Shown: positions 8,709-15,790 of the stretch, piece after piece
Layout of the letters: each line of letters opens with the position of its first letter
Position numbering within the stretch: the first letter of the stretch is position 1
From: Euperipatoides rowelli
Lineage: Eukaryota; Onychophora; Udeonychophora; Euonychophora; Peripatopsidae
DNA length: 15,790 nt
Assembly: GCA_003024985.2 (NCBI GenBank)
Contig: PXIH01S0002416.1
Direction: 5' to 3' (one strand)
The notes under the pieces: generated by a model
Told to the model about the DNA's origin: nothing
The model's input: the letters and a program-made list of their open reading frames with translations, nothing else
Database searches by the model: none
Program-made: the position numbers and the translations under genes

Positions 8709-8994
8709 AATCCACGAGAACCGAGAAACCCCTAATATAATCCACATTTTTACCTTGACGTCTGTGCATGTATTTTCATCATTATTTAGTAGGGTTGACA
8801 GAAGTTGTGTCAAAATTCTCAAAATCGATCAAAAAATAATTAATCCACCTCTAGATTATCATAGTGTTGGGGCATAGTGGATTTAATATGTAGTAGGACA
8901 TAGGGACAATTCAGGGTTATGGTAAGGTTAGGACTAAATAAAAAAATTAAAGCTGCTATCAATTTTGACCATGTTACTCAAATGTGGATTATAT
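8709..8994. repeat. Inverted-repeat unit built on AATCCAC motifs
   Basis: A 15-bp perfect inverted repeat, ATATAATCCACATTT (8735-8749) against AAATGTGGATTATAT (8980-8994), bounds about 260 bases. AGAACCG recurs outside both arms (8717-8723 and, inverted, at about 9000-9006). The core heptamer AATCCAC occurs three times forward (8709, 8739, 8842) and twice inverted (8877, 8984). The size and symmetry suit a small MITE-like element, but I could not define a target-site duplication. Confidence 0.6.
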
Positions 8995-9230
8995 AAGCCG
9001 GTTCTAGGCTTTCCTGGTAATTGCTTATTTTATTAACTATCTTCATAAATTTATAGAAATGAGGACCTGCTAAAATGGTAAATTCTGATCTCTGCTTATA
9101 ACAGTGACTGAATCACATTAAAAACTCCAGCCTTAAAACATGCTTTCTAAAAATCTTACCATCATTACTCAGCTAAATTTAGTCACCTGTTATAATGAGC
9201 GCAGCCAAACCAGGTATTACCTGATTTGCC

Positions 9231-10149
9231 ACACCATGTTGCAAATCATCTACCACTCAGTGTCCCTCCATCCAATTCCAACACCCATTCCTTCATCACA
9301 TAGAGTGCAATACATAAAACCCCTTGTAACTGCTATTAGCCTATAGTTTTCAAGTTTTCCTTTATTTTCCCTTTAAACATCAGCTTCATTCTTATCTTCC
9401 ATTCCTCTGGAAATTCCACTTTGTTCATTATATCCTCCATGCATTTGCTAAAATTTTCCACACATATTCCCTTTCTTCTTCTCCTAAAACTCGTGCCATT
9501 TCTGATTTTTAATACTTTGTCAAATACTGTATTTTCTAGCTTCATTTCTTTACCCCAATTTATACTTTCCTTTCAATATCTCCTTTAATCCTTATTCATT
9601 TAATACAATACCCCATTTCTCTCCAACCCATGGTCTCCCTCCATTTTTGTAACACAATTCCAAAACTTCCTAAATCCCACATTCCCACCTGTTTTTATAT
9701 TCATCATAATCATCTATTTATCTACCCATTTCCTATACTCATTTATATCCCTCTAGCTGCCCTTTTACACTGAATATATTTTTCCTACATTTCCTCTCAA
9801 ATTCCATTTTCCTTTAATCTTTTTTATGTTCTCTATTATTTTCCCTCACTTTATTGCCTTTGTAATTTTTATCCCATCCTTTTATTAAGTCTTTTGTTAT
9901 TTTTTTTTAACTCTCCTTACCCCTAAAACTCCTGATGCTGCCATTTTCATAAACTTGCTATAACTTACTTCAGTCCCTCTACATCATTCTCTACCAATTT
10001 TGAATAATTTATTAATTCCTTTTTTCTTAATGTCCCATCCCCCTTCTCTCCCTTCATCTATTTTTTTAATCTCTCAATTTTATTATGGCCTTTATCACCT
10101 CTCTTCTCTATATTTTAATATTCTTAATTCAATTTTTCCATTATCTTCC
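9231..10149 (-). pseudogene. LINE B RT fingers and endonuclease-RT linker
   Basis: The minus frame 9545-9336 reads through SFRRRRKGICVENF, then VEFPEEWKIRMKLMFKGKIKENL. This matches LINE C's GCIPESWRENRVRMIYKGKDINNL, the finger segment that precedes the conserved NYRP. Nucleotide similarity with C continues to 9232, where the insertion begins. From 9546 to 10149 the strand is pyrimidine-rich and frame-broken. By position it is the linker between endonuclease and RT, but I can name no motif there. Confidence 0.65.
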
Positions 10150-10600
10150 AATCAAAACAATCTATAGTAGTTTTCTGTACCCTTTTACTCCAAGCAAAAG
10201 TTCCCTCACAGTATCCCATTAAAGTCCCCAATTATTACTATTATTATTACCCTAATTCCTTTATGTCAAAAACATTCTACACCTCTTTCCAACCATATGT
10301 ATATACTTCTATTCCATCTATTCACTGCCATATATACAACCCATTATTTCCCACTTCTTCACCATTATGTTTTAATACACCCACTCCACCCCCATTCTTT
10401 CCCCTGATTCCCTTTTCTGCCCTAACCATATTACTTTAAATGTGGAGTTTCTTCCCCTCTAAAATGAGTTTATACTACTTCCAATAATTTTATATCTTCT
10501 CTTTCACACAACCTCATTAATTCCTAACATTTATCTATTCTCTTGCCCCTTGCATATTAAGAAACCCGAGATGTTTTTCATTTTCTGTCATTTTCCTCCC
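10150..10600 (-). pseudogene. LINE B AP-endonuclease remnant
   Basis: On the minus strand a phrase with LGFLNMQGARE lies at about 10575-10540. It corresponds to LGIGFIHMQGGRRE at the start of the LINE C endonuclease. A degenerate LCEREDIKLLEVV follows (C: TCEVEGISILGVAETHL), and IIGDFNG is at about 10238-10215 (C: VMGDFNGH at 14142-14119). Several stops separate these blocks. The catalytic Glu region (ETHL in C) has decayed in B. The order and spacing of blocks equal those of C, so the assignment is secure although no long ORF remains. Confidence 0.68.
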
Positions 10601-11290
10601 TCAACGTTTTCTTTATATTTTCCATTATATACTGTATGTCTCCCTGCCTATTTCCTGTGTCACTTAACTCTGTCAAACATTCCCATACACTCTTTTCCTC
10701 TCTGTTTCAAATATAATAATTATTTTTAAACAATGTCTCGTTATTCAGTCATTTCCAAATGTCTGCATATCTACATAATTCATTTAGTCTACTCTTTTAT
10801 TTATTCTTTGTAATTTATTATCCCATAATACTTTTTTTTTCAAATCAAGGTAACATCACTACTACTCCTACCATCTTGCACATTCCTTGCCTATTTTAAT
10901 TAAACTTTTCATATCCAATTCATATTTCCTTTAAAAAATACTTCATTTCTTCACTTTACTTTTCTCTAACCTATCTCTTCGTTTCCTTCTATCCATCATA
11001 ATCCTGTATATCCCTACACAATCAATTGCAATCATGCTACCATTGTAATATGCTCTCCATTCCATTGTCTGACCCCTCTACTAGTGATAATTCACTATCA
11101 GCTTTATTTCCTATCTCATATTCCATTACTTTCCTACACAAATTGACCAACATTAATATTTCCATTATCCCCTACTGTCATACATCACTTCATTTATATT
11201 TTTAATCTCATCCATTCAGTGTTTTTTTCTGATCCTGAAAATTTTCATATTATTTCTTATATCTATTTCTTTTGTGTTGTTTTTTATTTT
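10601..11290 (-). other. Region upstream of LINE B endonuclease, possible ORF1/5' UTR
   Basis: This G-poor stretch precedes the endonuclease on the sense strand and has no counterpart in LINE C, which is shorter at its 5' side. A 42-codon minus frame at 11165-11037 contains CRKVMEYEIGNKADSELS and looks coding in composition, so it may be a remnant of ORF1. I see no CCHC knuckles or RRM motif. Near 11258-11300 the minus strand is A-rich, which could be the decayed poly(A) end of LINE C. The boundary between the two elements therefore lies somewhere at 11200-11380. Confidence 0.4.
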
Positions 11291-11381
11291 TCATCCTCTG
11301 TTTATCTCTATTATCTTGTCTTTCATTGTAGATTGAAATTTTGGCTACTCCTTATATCCGGAGCCATTGACATGTTAGCCA

Positions 11382-12275
11382 TTATAAAAACAAACCCACC
11401 CTTCTTTCCCATGCCACCAATATACCCTTAAGACAACCATCTTCCCCTCCCTTAAAACCCAATCATCTCATCATCCCCCCTTTCCCCAACCTACCTTTTT
11501 ATACTATCCCTAGCCCCTACCAGCATATCACAATACAAAAGTATATACACCTCCTTCCCACACAACCTACATAAATTATTATCCTCCTTTACCCAATATT
11601 TTAACCTCTCCCTTGTTTTTAAGCAACCCACCATAGCTTGAAACAGCAATTCACTCCCCCTATCATTCCCATACAATCCCCTCTGCCTTAATACCCTCCT
11701 TATATTTATACATCCCCAAATTTTTTTTCTTGATAACCCATCCCTCCACATCCTACTTTCCCTATCTTTAATTTTTTTTCTCCAAATTTTTACTCCAAAC
11801 CTTATAATCCTCATTTTCCATTAATTTTCCTAAGTCCCCTTCCCATAAACCCAAATATACACTAAACCTATCTCCATCAACCCTTTTCGCTAAATATAAA
11901 ACCCTCTTTAACCATTTATATTTTTTACTTCTCAATATTCTATCCCTAAACATCAATTTACACACCCCATAACTGCAATCTGCCAAACCTTTTCAACTTA
12001 ACCTTAGCTTCCCTACTTATAAAACTACTCCATCCAATATCCCCTTGTATTGCTTCTATAGCTGCAAAATTATGCCCACCTAAAGCCAATCTCCCCATCT
12101 CATTCTGCGCTCCATTCATTCTCTTCCATACATTCATATTCATAACTAAAACATCACTCCCATACATCAAATTCAGCACTGCTACTGTTTTACACAAAGT
12201 TCTAACCACCTAATATTTGCTAACACTCATACCTGCTACCCTTCTTAGTATCCCTTTATTTTTCCCAATTTTACT
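11382..12275 (-). pseudogene. LINE C connector and Cys-rich C-terminus
   Basis: Following a TGA and a TAG just past 12276, the frame 12209-11958 reads VRTLCKTVAVLNLMYG, then AIEAIQGDIGWSSFISREAK, a segment well conserved after the RT in this LINE group. Frames 11986-11768 and 11814-11491 continue with RVLYLAKRVDGDRFSVY and RMWRDGLSRKKIWG, and end with NNLCRLCGKEVYILLYCD. This is the C-x2-C half of a zf-RVT-type motif; the usual His has gone, whereas LINE B keeps it. The breaks at 11965-11968 (four C on plus) and 11772-11779 (eight T on plus) are single-base homopolymer changes. One further shift near the end gives CLKGILVAWERR, closing at a TAA at 11384-11382. Confidence 0.8.
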
Positions 12276-13417
12276 TCAAAATTTCTTCTCCCAATCCCCT
12301 AAATACTCTTTATCATTATTAAAAGTAACCCCCAAATAATCATACCTTTTGACTTCCTCCAATTCCATATTATTCAAAACCCATAACAGCTCTTCTTTAT
12401 TCACCCTCAAAATTTTTGATTTTCCCCCACTAAACTCTAACCCCAATCCCTTACCAATTCCCCCACAAACATTTAATAATCCCTGCATATCCTCTCTACT
12501 CTCCGCGAATAACACTATATCATTTGCAAATAACAATCCTGCCAATTTCCTTTTTCCCCCCTCATACCCACCCCCAAACCAGATTTCATTAATTCCCTAT
12601 CAAACCTATTCATATAAATTATAAATAAAATTGCCGATAATGGACACCCTTGTCTTAACCCCTTACTATAATTCATTTTACTCGATTCTACATCTTCCCA
12701 TTGCAAAATAAAATTATCTTCATACACCCTTCTCATAAAATCTATCCATTCCCAATTCAATTAGCATCCCCCATAACACCTCCCTATCCACATTATCAAA
12801 CGCCTTTTTGATATCCAGAAACCCCAAAATTAGCTCACTATTCTCAATAAAACTTCTTTCCATCAATTGTGACACTACAAACAAACAATCCCCTATATTC
12901 CTATATTTTCTAAACCCATGCTGAAGCTCCCCAATTTATTATTCCTTTTCGACCACTCTACTATCCACCCCTTTAAAATATTCATCATCACCTTATATAC
13001 CACACTAGTCACCACCACTGGTCTATAATTATCCAAATTATTAATATCCTTACCTTTATAAATCATCCTAACCCTATTTTCCCTCCAACTCTCTGGTATG
13101 CACCCTCTATTTAAAATCAACTCCAACACCTTCCTCAAATACTCTCTACCCTCACCCTTAAAACACTTAATCATTTCAATAGCAATTCCATCTAAACCCC
13201 TTGCTTTTCCATCCTTCATGCTTCTCAACACCTCCAAAAGCTCCTCCTCCTTTATAATTAAACCCTCTCCCCCACCACTCCTAATCCCTCTGCTCATAAT
13301 TTCCTTATTAACCCCTCCCTCCCCCTGCATGCTTTCAGCATGTTTATTTAATAAATCCACCATTACTCTACCATCCAAACCACACATCTTTCCCTTACCC
13401 ACACCTATTTTTAACAT
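12276..13417 (-). pseudogene. LINE C reverse transcriptase domain, motif C altered to FAND
   Basis: Read over three frames, the domain has LRSMKDGKARGLDGIAIEMIK, CIPESWRENRVRMIYKGKD and NNLDNYRPVVVTSVVYKV (13417-12893). A shifted stretch follows with HGFRKYRNIGDC and motif A GFLDIKKAFDNVDRE at about 12822-12779. Frame 12760-12515 has GLRQGCPLSAILFIIYMN (motif B), and frame 12545-12276 has LLFANDIVLFAES (motif C at 12530-12519), GLEFSGGKSKI and RYDYLGVTF. In motif C the first catalytic Asp is Asn (GAT to AAT), which should abolish activity. The breaks at 12929-12932 (C run on plus), 12737-12740 (A run) and about 12546-12561 (T/T/C runs) are each closed by one base more or less. Confidence 0.88.
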
Positions 13418-13803
13418 AATTCCAAAATTTCTTACAACCCTCCTTTCCCCCTTTTTTAATTTCTCTCATCAAATTCCTATACAATTTTCTCTTAAAATCC
13501 GCTATTTTCATCCTAACTACATTCTTACAATTCAAATATTCCTGCCATCTCACTTTCATCTCCTTTTTTTAAAACTTAACTTATACCTTCTATTTGCTTC
13601 CTTTCTTATTTTAATTAACTTATCAATCTCTTTCTCCCTTCCTCTCACCTCCACTTTTCTTACTCCCCTCCCCCTTATTCATCTTAAACACTCTCCCAGC
13701 CTCATCCTTAATACTATCTAACAAACATTCATAACTTACCTCCTCCAAACCCTTCACCCATTTCTCCATCCTAACACCAAACATCTCCAAACTCCCTTTC
13801 TTT
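13418..13803 (-). pseudogene. LINE C endonuclease-RT linker
   Basis: Just after the endonuclease the minus strand can be read as LEMFGVRMEKWVKGLEEVS and SIKDEAGRVFKMNK. This is an amphipathic, Lys/Glu-rich segment of the kind that joins the two catalytic domains in LINE ORF2 proteins. Stops and shifts follow, with KEGCKKFWNYVKNR-like sequence just before the RT frame. The 207-codon plus-strand frame that covers this area (13098-13721) is antisense, made of Ser, Pro, Leu and Ile only because the DNA is pyrimidine-rich. Confidence 0.6.
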
Positions 13804-14561
13804 TTAATATTCCAATCCCTCCCTCACTCTCCCCACATCCCTATTTATTTTTTTCTTCCCCACCTTTCCCAATCTTATTAAATTATGTTCCGATATGCAT
13901 CCCCTCTCAACTTCATCCCAAATTTTTATTTTTTCAACATTATTCTCCCAGTCTCTATCCACTAACATATAATCAATCACCTTATTCTGACAACGCCTAC
14001 TCCAAGTTATCTCCCCTATACAACACTCACTTAAATTACCTATATTTAAATCCATATTAAAACAGAATTTCCTTAATAACCTTCCATTATCATTATCCTC
14101 CCCTTCAAATTCCTCAATATGCCCATTAAAATCCCCCATTACCAAAATCTTATAACCCCTTCCTCTAAACTCCTTTATATCCTCCCTTAAATTCCCTAAA
14201 ATAACCCTATTCCCACCCAAATTAACCCATCATTTACTGCCAAATATACCACCCCACAAGCCACTCTCCACTCCCTATATCCATTACAATTCACATATAC
14301 TCCTTACCCGTTTTAATCTCACAATATTAAACTCAAAAACCTTGTTATCCACACAAACACCCATCCTTCCCCCTTTTTTCTTCTCCGCCGCTCTATTATT
14401 TCCATGCCACAATCCTCCCCTCAGAAATGGAACTTTCTCCCCCTCAAATGCGTTTCCGCCACCCCCAAAATACTTATACCTTCTACTTCACATGTCTCCC
14501 TTAAATCCTTCCATTTATCCTCCCTTCTCCCTCCCTGCATATGAATAAAACCTATCCCCAA
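13804..14561 (-). pseudogene. LINE C AP-endonuclease domain
   Basis: The N-terminal half runs from about 14561: LGIGFIHMQGG, then KWKDLRETCEVEGISILGVAETHLRG, with the catalytic Glu in ETHL (14456-14445). A TGA lies at 14423-14421, and a frame change near 14370 leads to MGVCVDNKVFEFNIV, with two more stops before the intact 138-codon frame 14220-13804. That frame contains GYKILVMGDFNGHIEEF (GDFNG at 14136-14122), EITWSRRCQNKVIDYMLV, and RGCISEHNLIRLG. The final pair, usually Ser-Asp-His, reads Ser-Glu-His (13893-13885), a conservative loss. The domain's role is to nick the insertion site and expose the primer for reverse transcription. Confidence 0.83.
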
Positions 14562-14640
14562 ACGCCCTTTTTCCTCTTAAAAATACGTTTAACCCCCTCC
14601 CCTTAAAAACATTTCAAAACCCTTCTTCCTCCCTTTTTTT

Positions 14641-15235
14641 CTTATTAGATTTTACTGCCATCTAGTGATTAAATCATATACTATTTTCCAAGATTAAAAA
14701 TATTTTACATACAGTACATGTTATGTTAAGAAGCAGCAGAATGTTGAGAAAGTGTTCAACTTTGATTTAATTTAATTTTGAAAATATCAAAATAAAAATG
14801 TTCATTATATGCATTTAAAAGTAGATAATACTATGGTGTTATCTAAGCTATTCATTTGTGGGCAAATTAATTCCATTTTTAAATAGTTAAATCTTTTTTA
14901 ATGCTGAGCTAAAGTTAATGACAGAGGAAATTTCTATAGTCTGGTGATCAAATTTGATATTGCTGGCAGGGTCTAATTCATTTCAGTCCTTTTTATGCAA
15001 GAATATTCAGAAGAAAAAAATAATAATAATTCCTCAGATCACAGATTAATCCGGACCATCAACAGTAGCCTATAGCCTACATTTTGTTTCCTATTTAAGC
15101 CATAAACTGGGCCAAAGAATTTTAAATGATCTTCCTCATACCTTAAGCTCCATTTCAAATTTATCAATTTTTAAAATTAACTTATTAGAATATATATGTA
15201 GACTAGACACATCCACTTCAAATGTACTGTATATT
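14641..15235. other. AT-rich spacer, no gene seen
   Basis: The strong pyrimidine bias of LINE C stops abruptly near 14640, which marks the 5' edge of the element. TTTACTGCCATCTAGTGATT at 14652-14671 lies at this edge and could be the first bases of a LINE 5' UTR or host flank. Beyond it I see no protein, RNA or repeat. The minus frame at 15136-15321 is low-complexity and overlaps the palindrome, so it is not called. Confidence 0.6.
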
Positions 15236-15456
15236 ATAAATATTCTACAGAAAATACTGCAGTCAAATAAATGCATGTACAGTATGTTCATATTTATTAA
15301 GATCAAATTCAAGAAGTCCAATTATAATTTCTGCCCTGTACTGGGCTTTCAGTACAGGGCAGACATTATAATTGGACTTCTTGAATTTGATCTTAATTAA
15401 TATGAACATAGGCTACATGCATTTATTTGACGGCAGTGTTTTCATAGAATATTTAT
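15236..15456. repeat. Long near-perfect palindrome (108-bp arms, 6-nt loop)
   Basis: Arms 15236-15343 and 15350-15456 are inverted copies around GGCTTT. The innermost 13 bp (CTGCCCTGTACTG / CAGTACAGGGCAG) match exactly. I count about ten mismatches and one single-base indel over the whole arm, about 91% identity, with most differences in the outer half. Transcribed from either strand it would fold into one long hairpin. The arm differences argue against a plain read-through (hairpin-adapter) artefact, which would give identical arms. A foldback/MITE-type element or an inverted duplication that has aged is more likely. No coding content and no convincing target-site duplication is seen. Confidence 0.93.
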
Positions 15457-15594
15457 ATTCTCTTTATTGCCCTATTTACTTGTATATTCTTTTGTAGGTT
15501 ATAACCTATATTGAAATATGTTTATTTTTATTGAATTTATTATGTAACAAAGGACCAGGGTGAAGGGCCAGCTTTAGGTAGGCTAATAAATCTA

Positions 15595-15790
15595 TAAGAA
15601 GACAATAATGCTGATGATATCAAAATTTTTAATAAAATAGTAAACCAATTATATTTTCTATTGGTCTAATATCAATAAACTCAAAATTAATAAAGAGAAA
15701 ACTGTATATCTTAATTTCTACAAAAACTGATAATCACAATTTCTACCTCAATAATGAAACTATTACTAGAGTGACATTCCACAAGGATTT
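15595..15790 (+). mobile_element. LINE D fragment, RT motif C and thumb, cut by window end
   Basis: The plus strand reads NNADDIKIFNKIVNQ from about 15604 (ADD at 15610-15618). After a frame change comes WSNINKLKINKEKTVYLNFYK, and after another NFYLNNETITRVTFHKD up to the last base. This is the post-palm signature of Jockey-group RTs: '[FY]ADD.KIF', then 'W...N.LKLN..K...', then 'Y.LN...I.RV...KDLG'. It differs in sequence from LINE A and lies on the opposite strand, so it is a separate element. Nothing upstream of ADD is recognisable as RT, so the copy is 5'-truncated or its earlier part has decayed; 15457-15594 holds no identifiable feature. The C-terminus and 3' end would be beyond the window. 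Confidence 0.75.

Larger units (their letters stand above)
7359..9230 (-). mobile_element. 1.87-kb insertion inside LINE B, probable non-autonomous retroelement
   Basis: LINE C serves as an empty-site reference. It reads TTTTCTAAACCCATGCTG, where LINE B reads TTTTCTAAACACAT, then 1.87 kb, then ACACCATGTTG and on with the same LINE sequence. The flanks ACACAT (7353-7358) and ACACCAT (9231-9237) look like a slightly diverged target-site duplication. Read on the minus strand, the insert ends in a stem-loop and a (TTA)n-like tract next to this flank, as a retroelement 3' end would, so I place it on the minus strand. No RT, transposase or other known protein is visible. Minus frames 8011-7649 and 8270-8064 are related to each other only because they lie in a DNA duplication. 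The insert may be a long SINE-like or truncated element with other repeats nested in it. Confidence 0.6.
5940..11290 (-). mobile_element. LINE B, decayed non-LTR element split by an insertion
   Basis: The minus strand has the remains of an endonuclease-RT-zinc-finger LINE of the same family as LINE C. From 5' to 3' they are: upstream region 11290-10600, endonuclease 10600-10150, linker, RT fingers 9545-9336, then a 1.87-kb insertion (9230-7359), RT palm 7350-6890, and connector plus Cys-rich end 6890-5940. Many stop codons and shifts make it non-functional. Its plus strand is strongly pyrimidine-rich and poor in G, like LINE C. Homology to C is clear in nucleotide blocks around 7310-7352 versus 12855-12915 and at 9232-9400 versus 12916-13090. 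Both outer limits are uncertain: the 3' end near 5940 has no clear tail, and the 5' end near 11290 merges with the 3' end of LINE C. Confidence 0.75.
11290..14640 (-). mobile_element. LINE C, endonuclease-RT-Cys-rich LINE, better preserved relative of B
   Basis: The minus strand encodes ORF2: endonuclease (14561-13804), linker (13803-13418), RT (13417-12276), connector and Cys-rich C-terminus (12275-11382). Domain order and motifs place it among AP-endonuclease LINEs outside the Jockey group; the 'GLRQGCPLSAILF ... LLFANDIVLFAES ... LYG ... AIEAIQGDIGWSSF' series is familiar from arthropod ORF2 proteins, but I cannot fix the clade (I/R1/L1-like). There are few true stops, and most frame breaks are one-base changes in homopolymers. 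The sense strand is nearly free of C; the plus strand has 60-base lines with no G at all (12421-12480). ORF1 is not seen, so it is 5'-truncated or starts near 14640. It lies directly upstream of LINE B, in the same orientation. Confidence 0.87.

Noticed and set aside
13098-13721. Longest ORF of the window, 207 codons on the plus strand
   Set aside because: It is antisense to the LINE C RT/linker. Its Ser/Pro/Leu/Ile-rich content follows from the pyrimidine-rich strand, and it has no family motif.
15136-15321. 61-codon minus-strand ORF
   Set aside because: It is AT-driven, low-complexity and overlaps the palindrome arm.
1-15790. Search for tRNA, rRNA, CRISPR arrays, bacterial operons, phage or plasmid features
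   Set aside because: None was seen. There are no regular short repeats with spacers, no cloverleaf, and no Shine-Dalgarno-led gene clusters; the content is eukaryotic repeat DNA.

Overview
The window looks like repeat-rich, AT-rich nuclear DNA of an invertebrate animal. No host gene, tRNA, rRNA or CRISPR array can be supported. The evidence for a eukaryote is the content: endonuclease/reverse-transcriptase non-LTR retrotransposons (LINEs) with animal-type domain order, a hAT-transposase relic of the ZBED5/GTF2IRD2-like group, long AT-rich spacers, and no bacterial gene organisation. Phylum cannot be fixed by eye; an aquatic invertebrate such as a crustacean is only a guess.

Layout. 1-1803: AT-rich spacer with one exact 329-bp tandem duplication that starts right after the only N of the window. 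1805-4910 (minus): LINE A, a Jockey-group-like element with AP-endonuclease, linker, reverse transcriptase and a recognisable C-terminus, ending in an (AAAT)n-type 3' tail. 4911-5421: spacer with nested palindromes. 5422-5745 (plus): hAT transposase fragment. About 5940-11290 (minus): LINE B, a heavily decayed element split by a 1.87-kb insertion at 7359-9230. About 11290-14640 (minus): LINE C, a better preserved relative of B lying directly upstream of it in the same orientation. 14641-15235: AT-rich spacer. 15236-15456: a 108-bp-arm palindrome with a 6-nt loop. About 15595-15790 (plus): the reverse-transcriptase palm/thumb of a fourth LINE (D), running off the right edge.

The elements form a LINE graveyard, not a cooperating gene system. 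The most informative points are these. (1) The insertion inside LINE B has a precise empty-site comparison in LINE C, a duplicated-target-like flank and a stem-loop plus (TTA)n end, so it may be an undescribed non-autonomous retroelement. (2) The B/C family has an extreme strand bias: its sense strand is almost free of C. (3) Many frame breaks in LINEs A and C are single-base differences in homopolymer runs, so these ORFs may be less broken than they look. (4) A 91%-matched long hairpin lies at 15.2-15.5 kb. All alignments were made by eye; boundaries given as 'about' are uncertain by tens to hundreds of bases.
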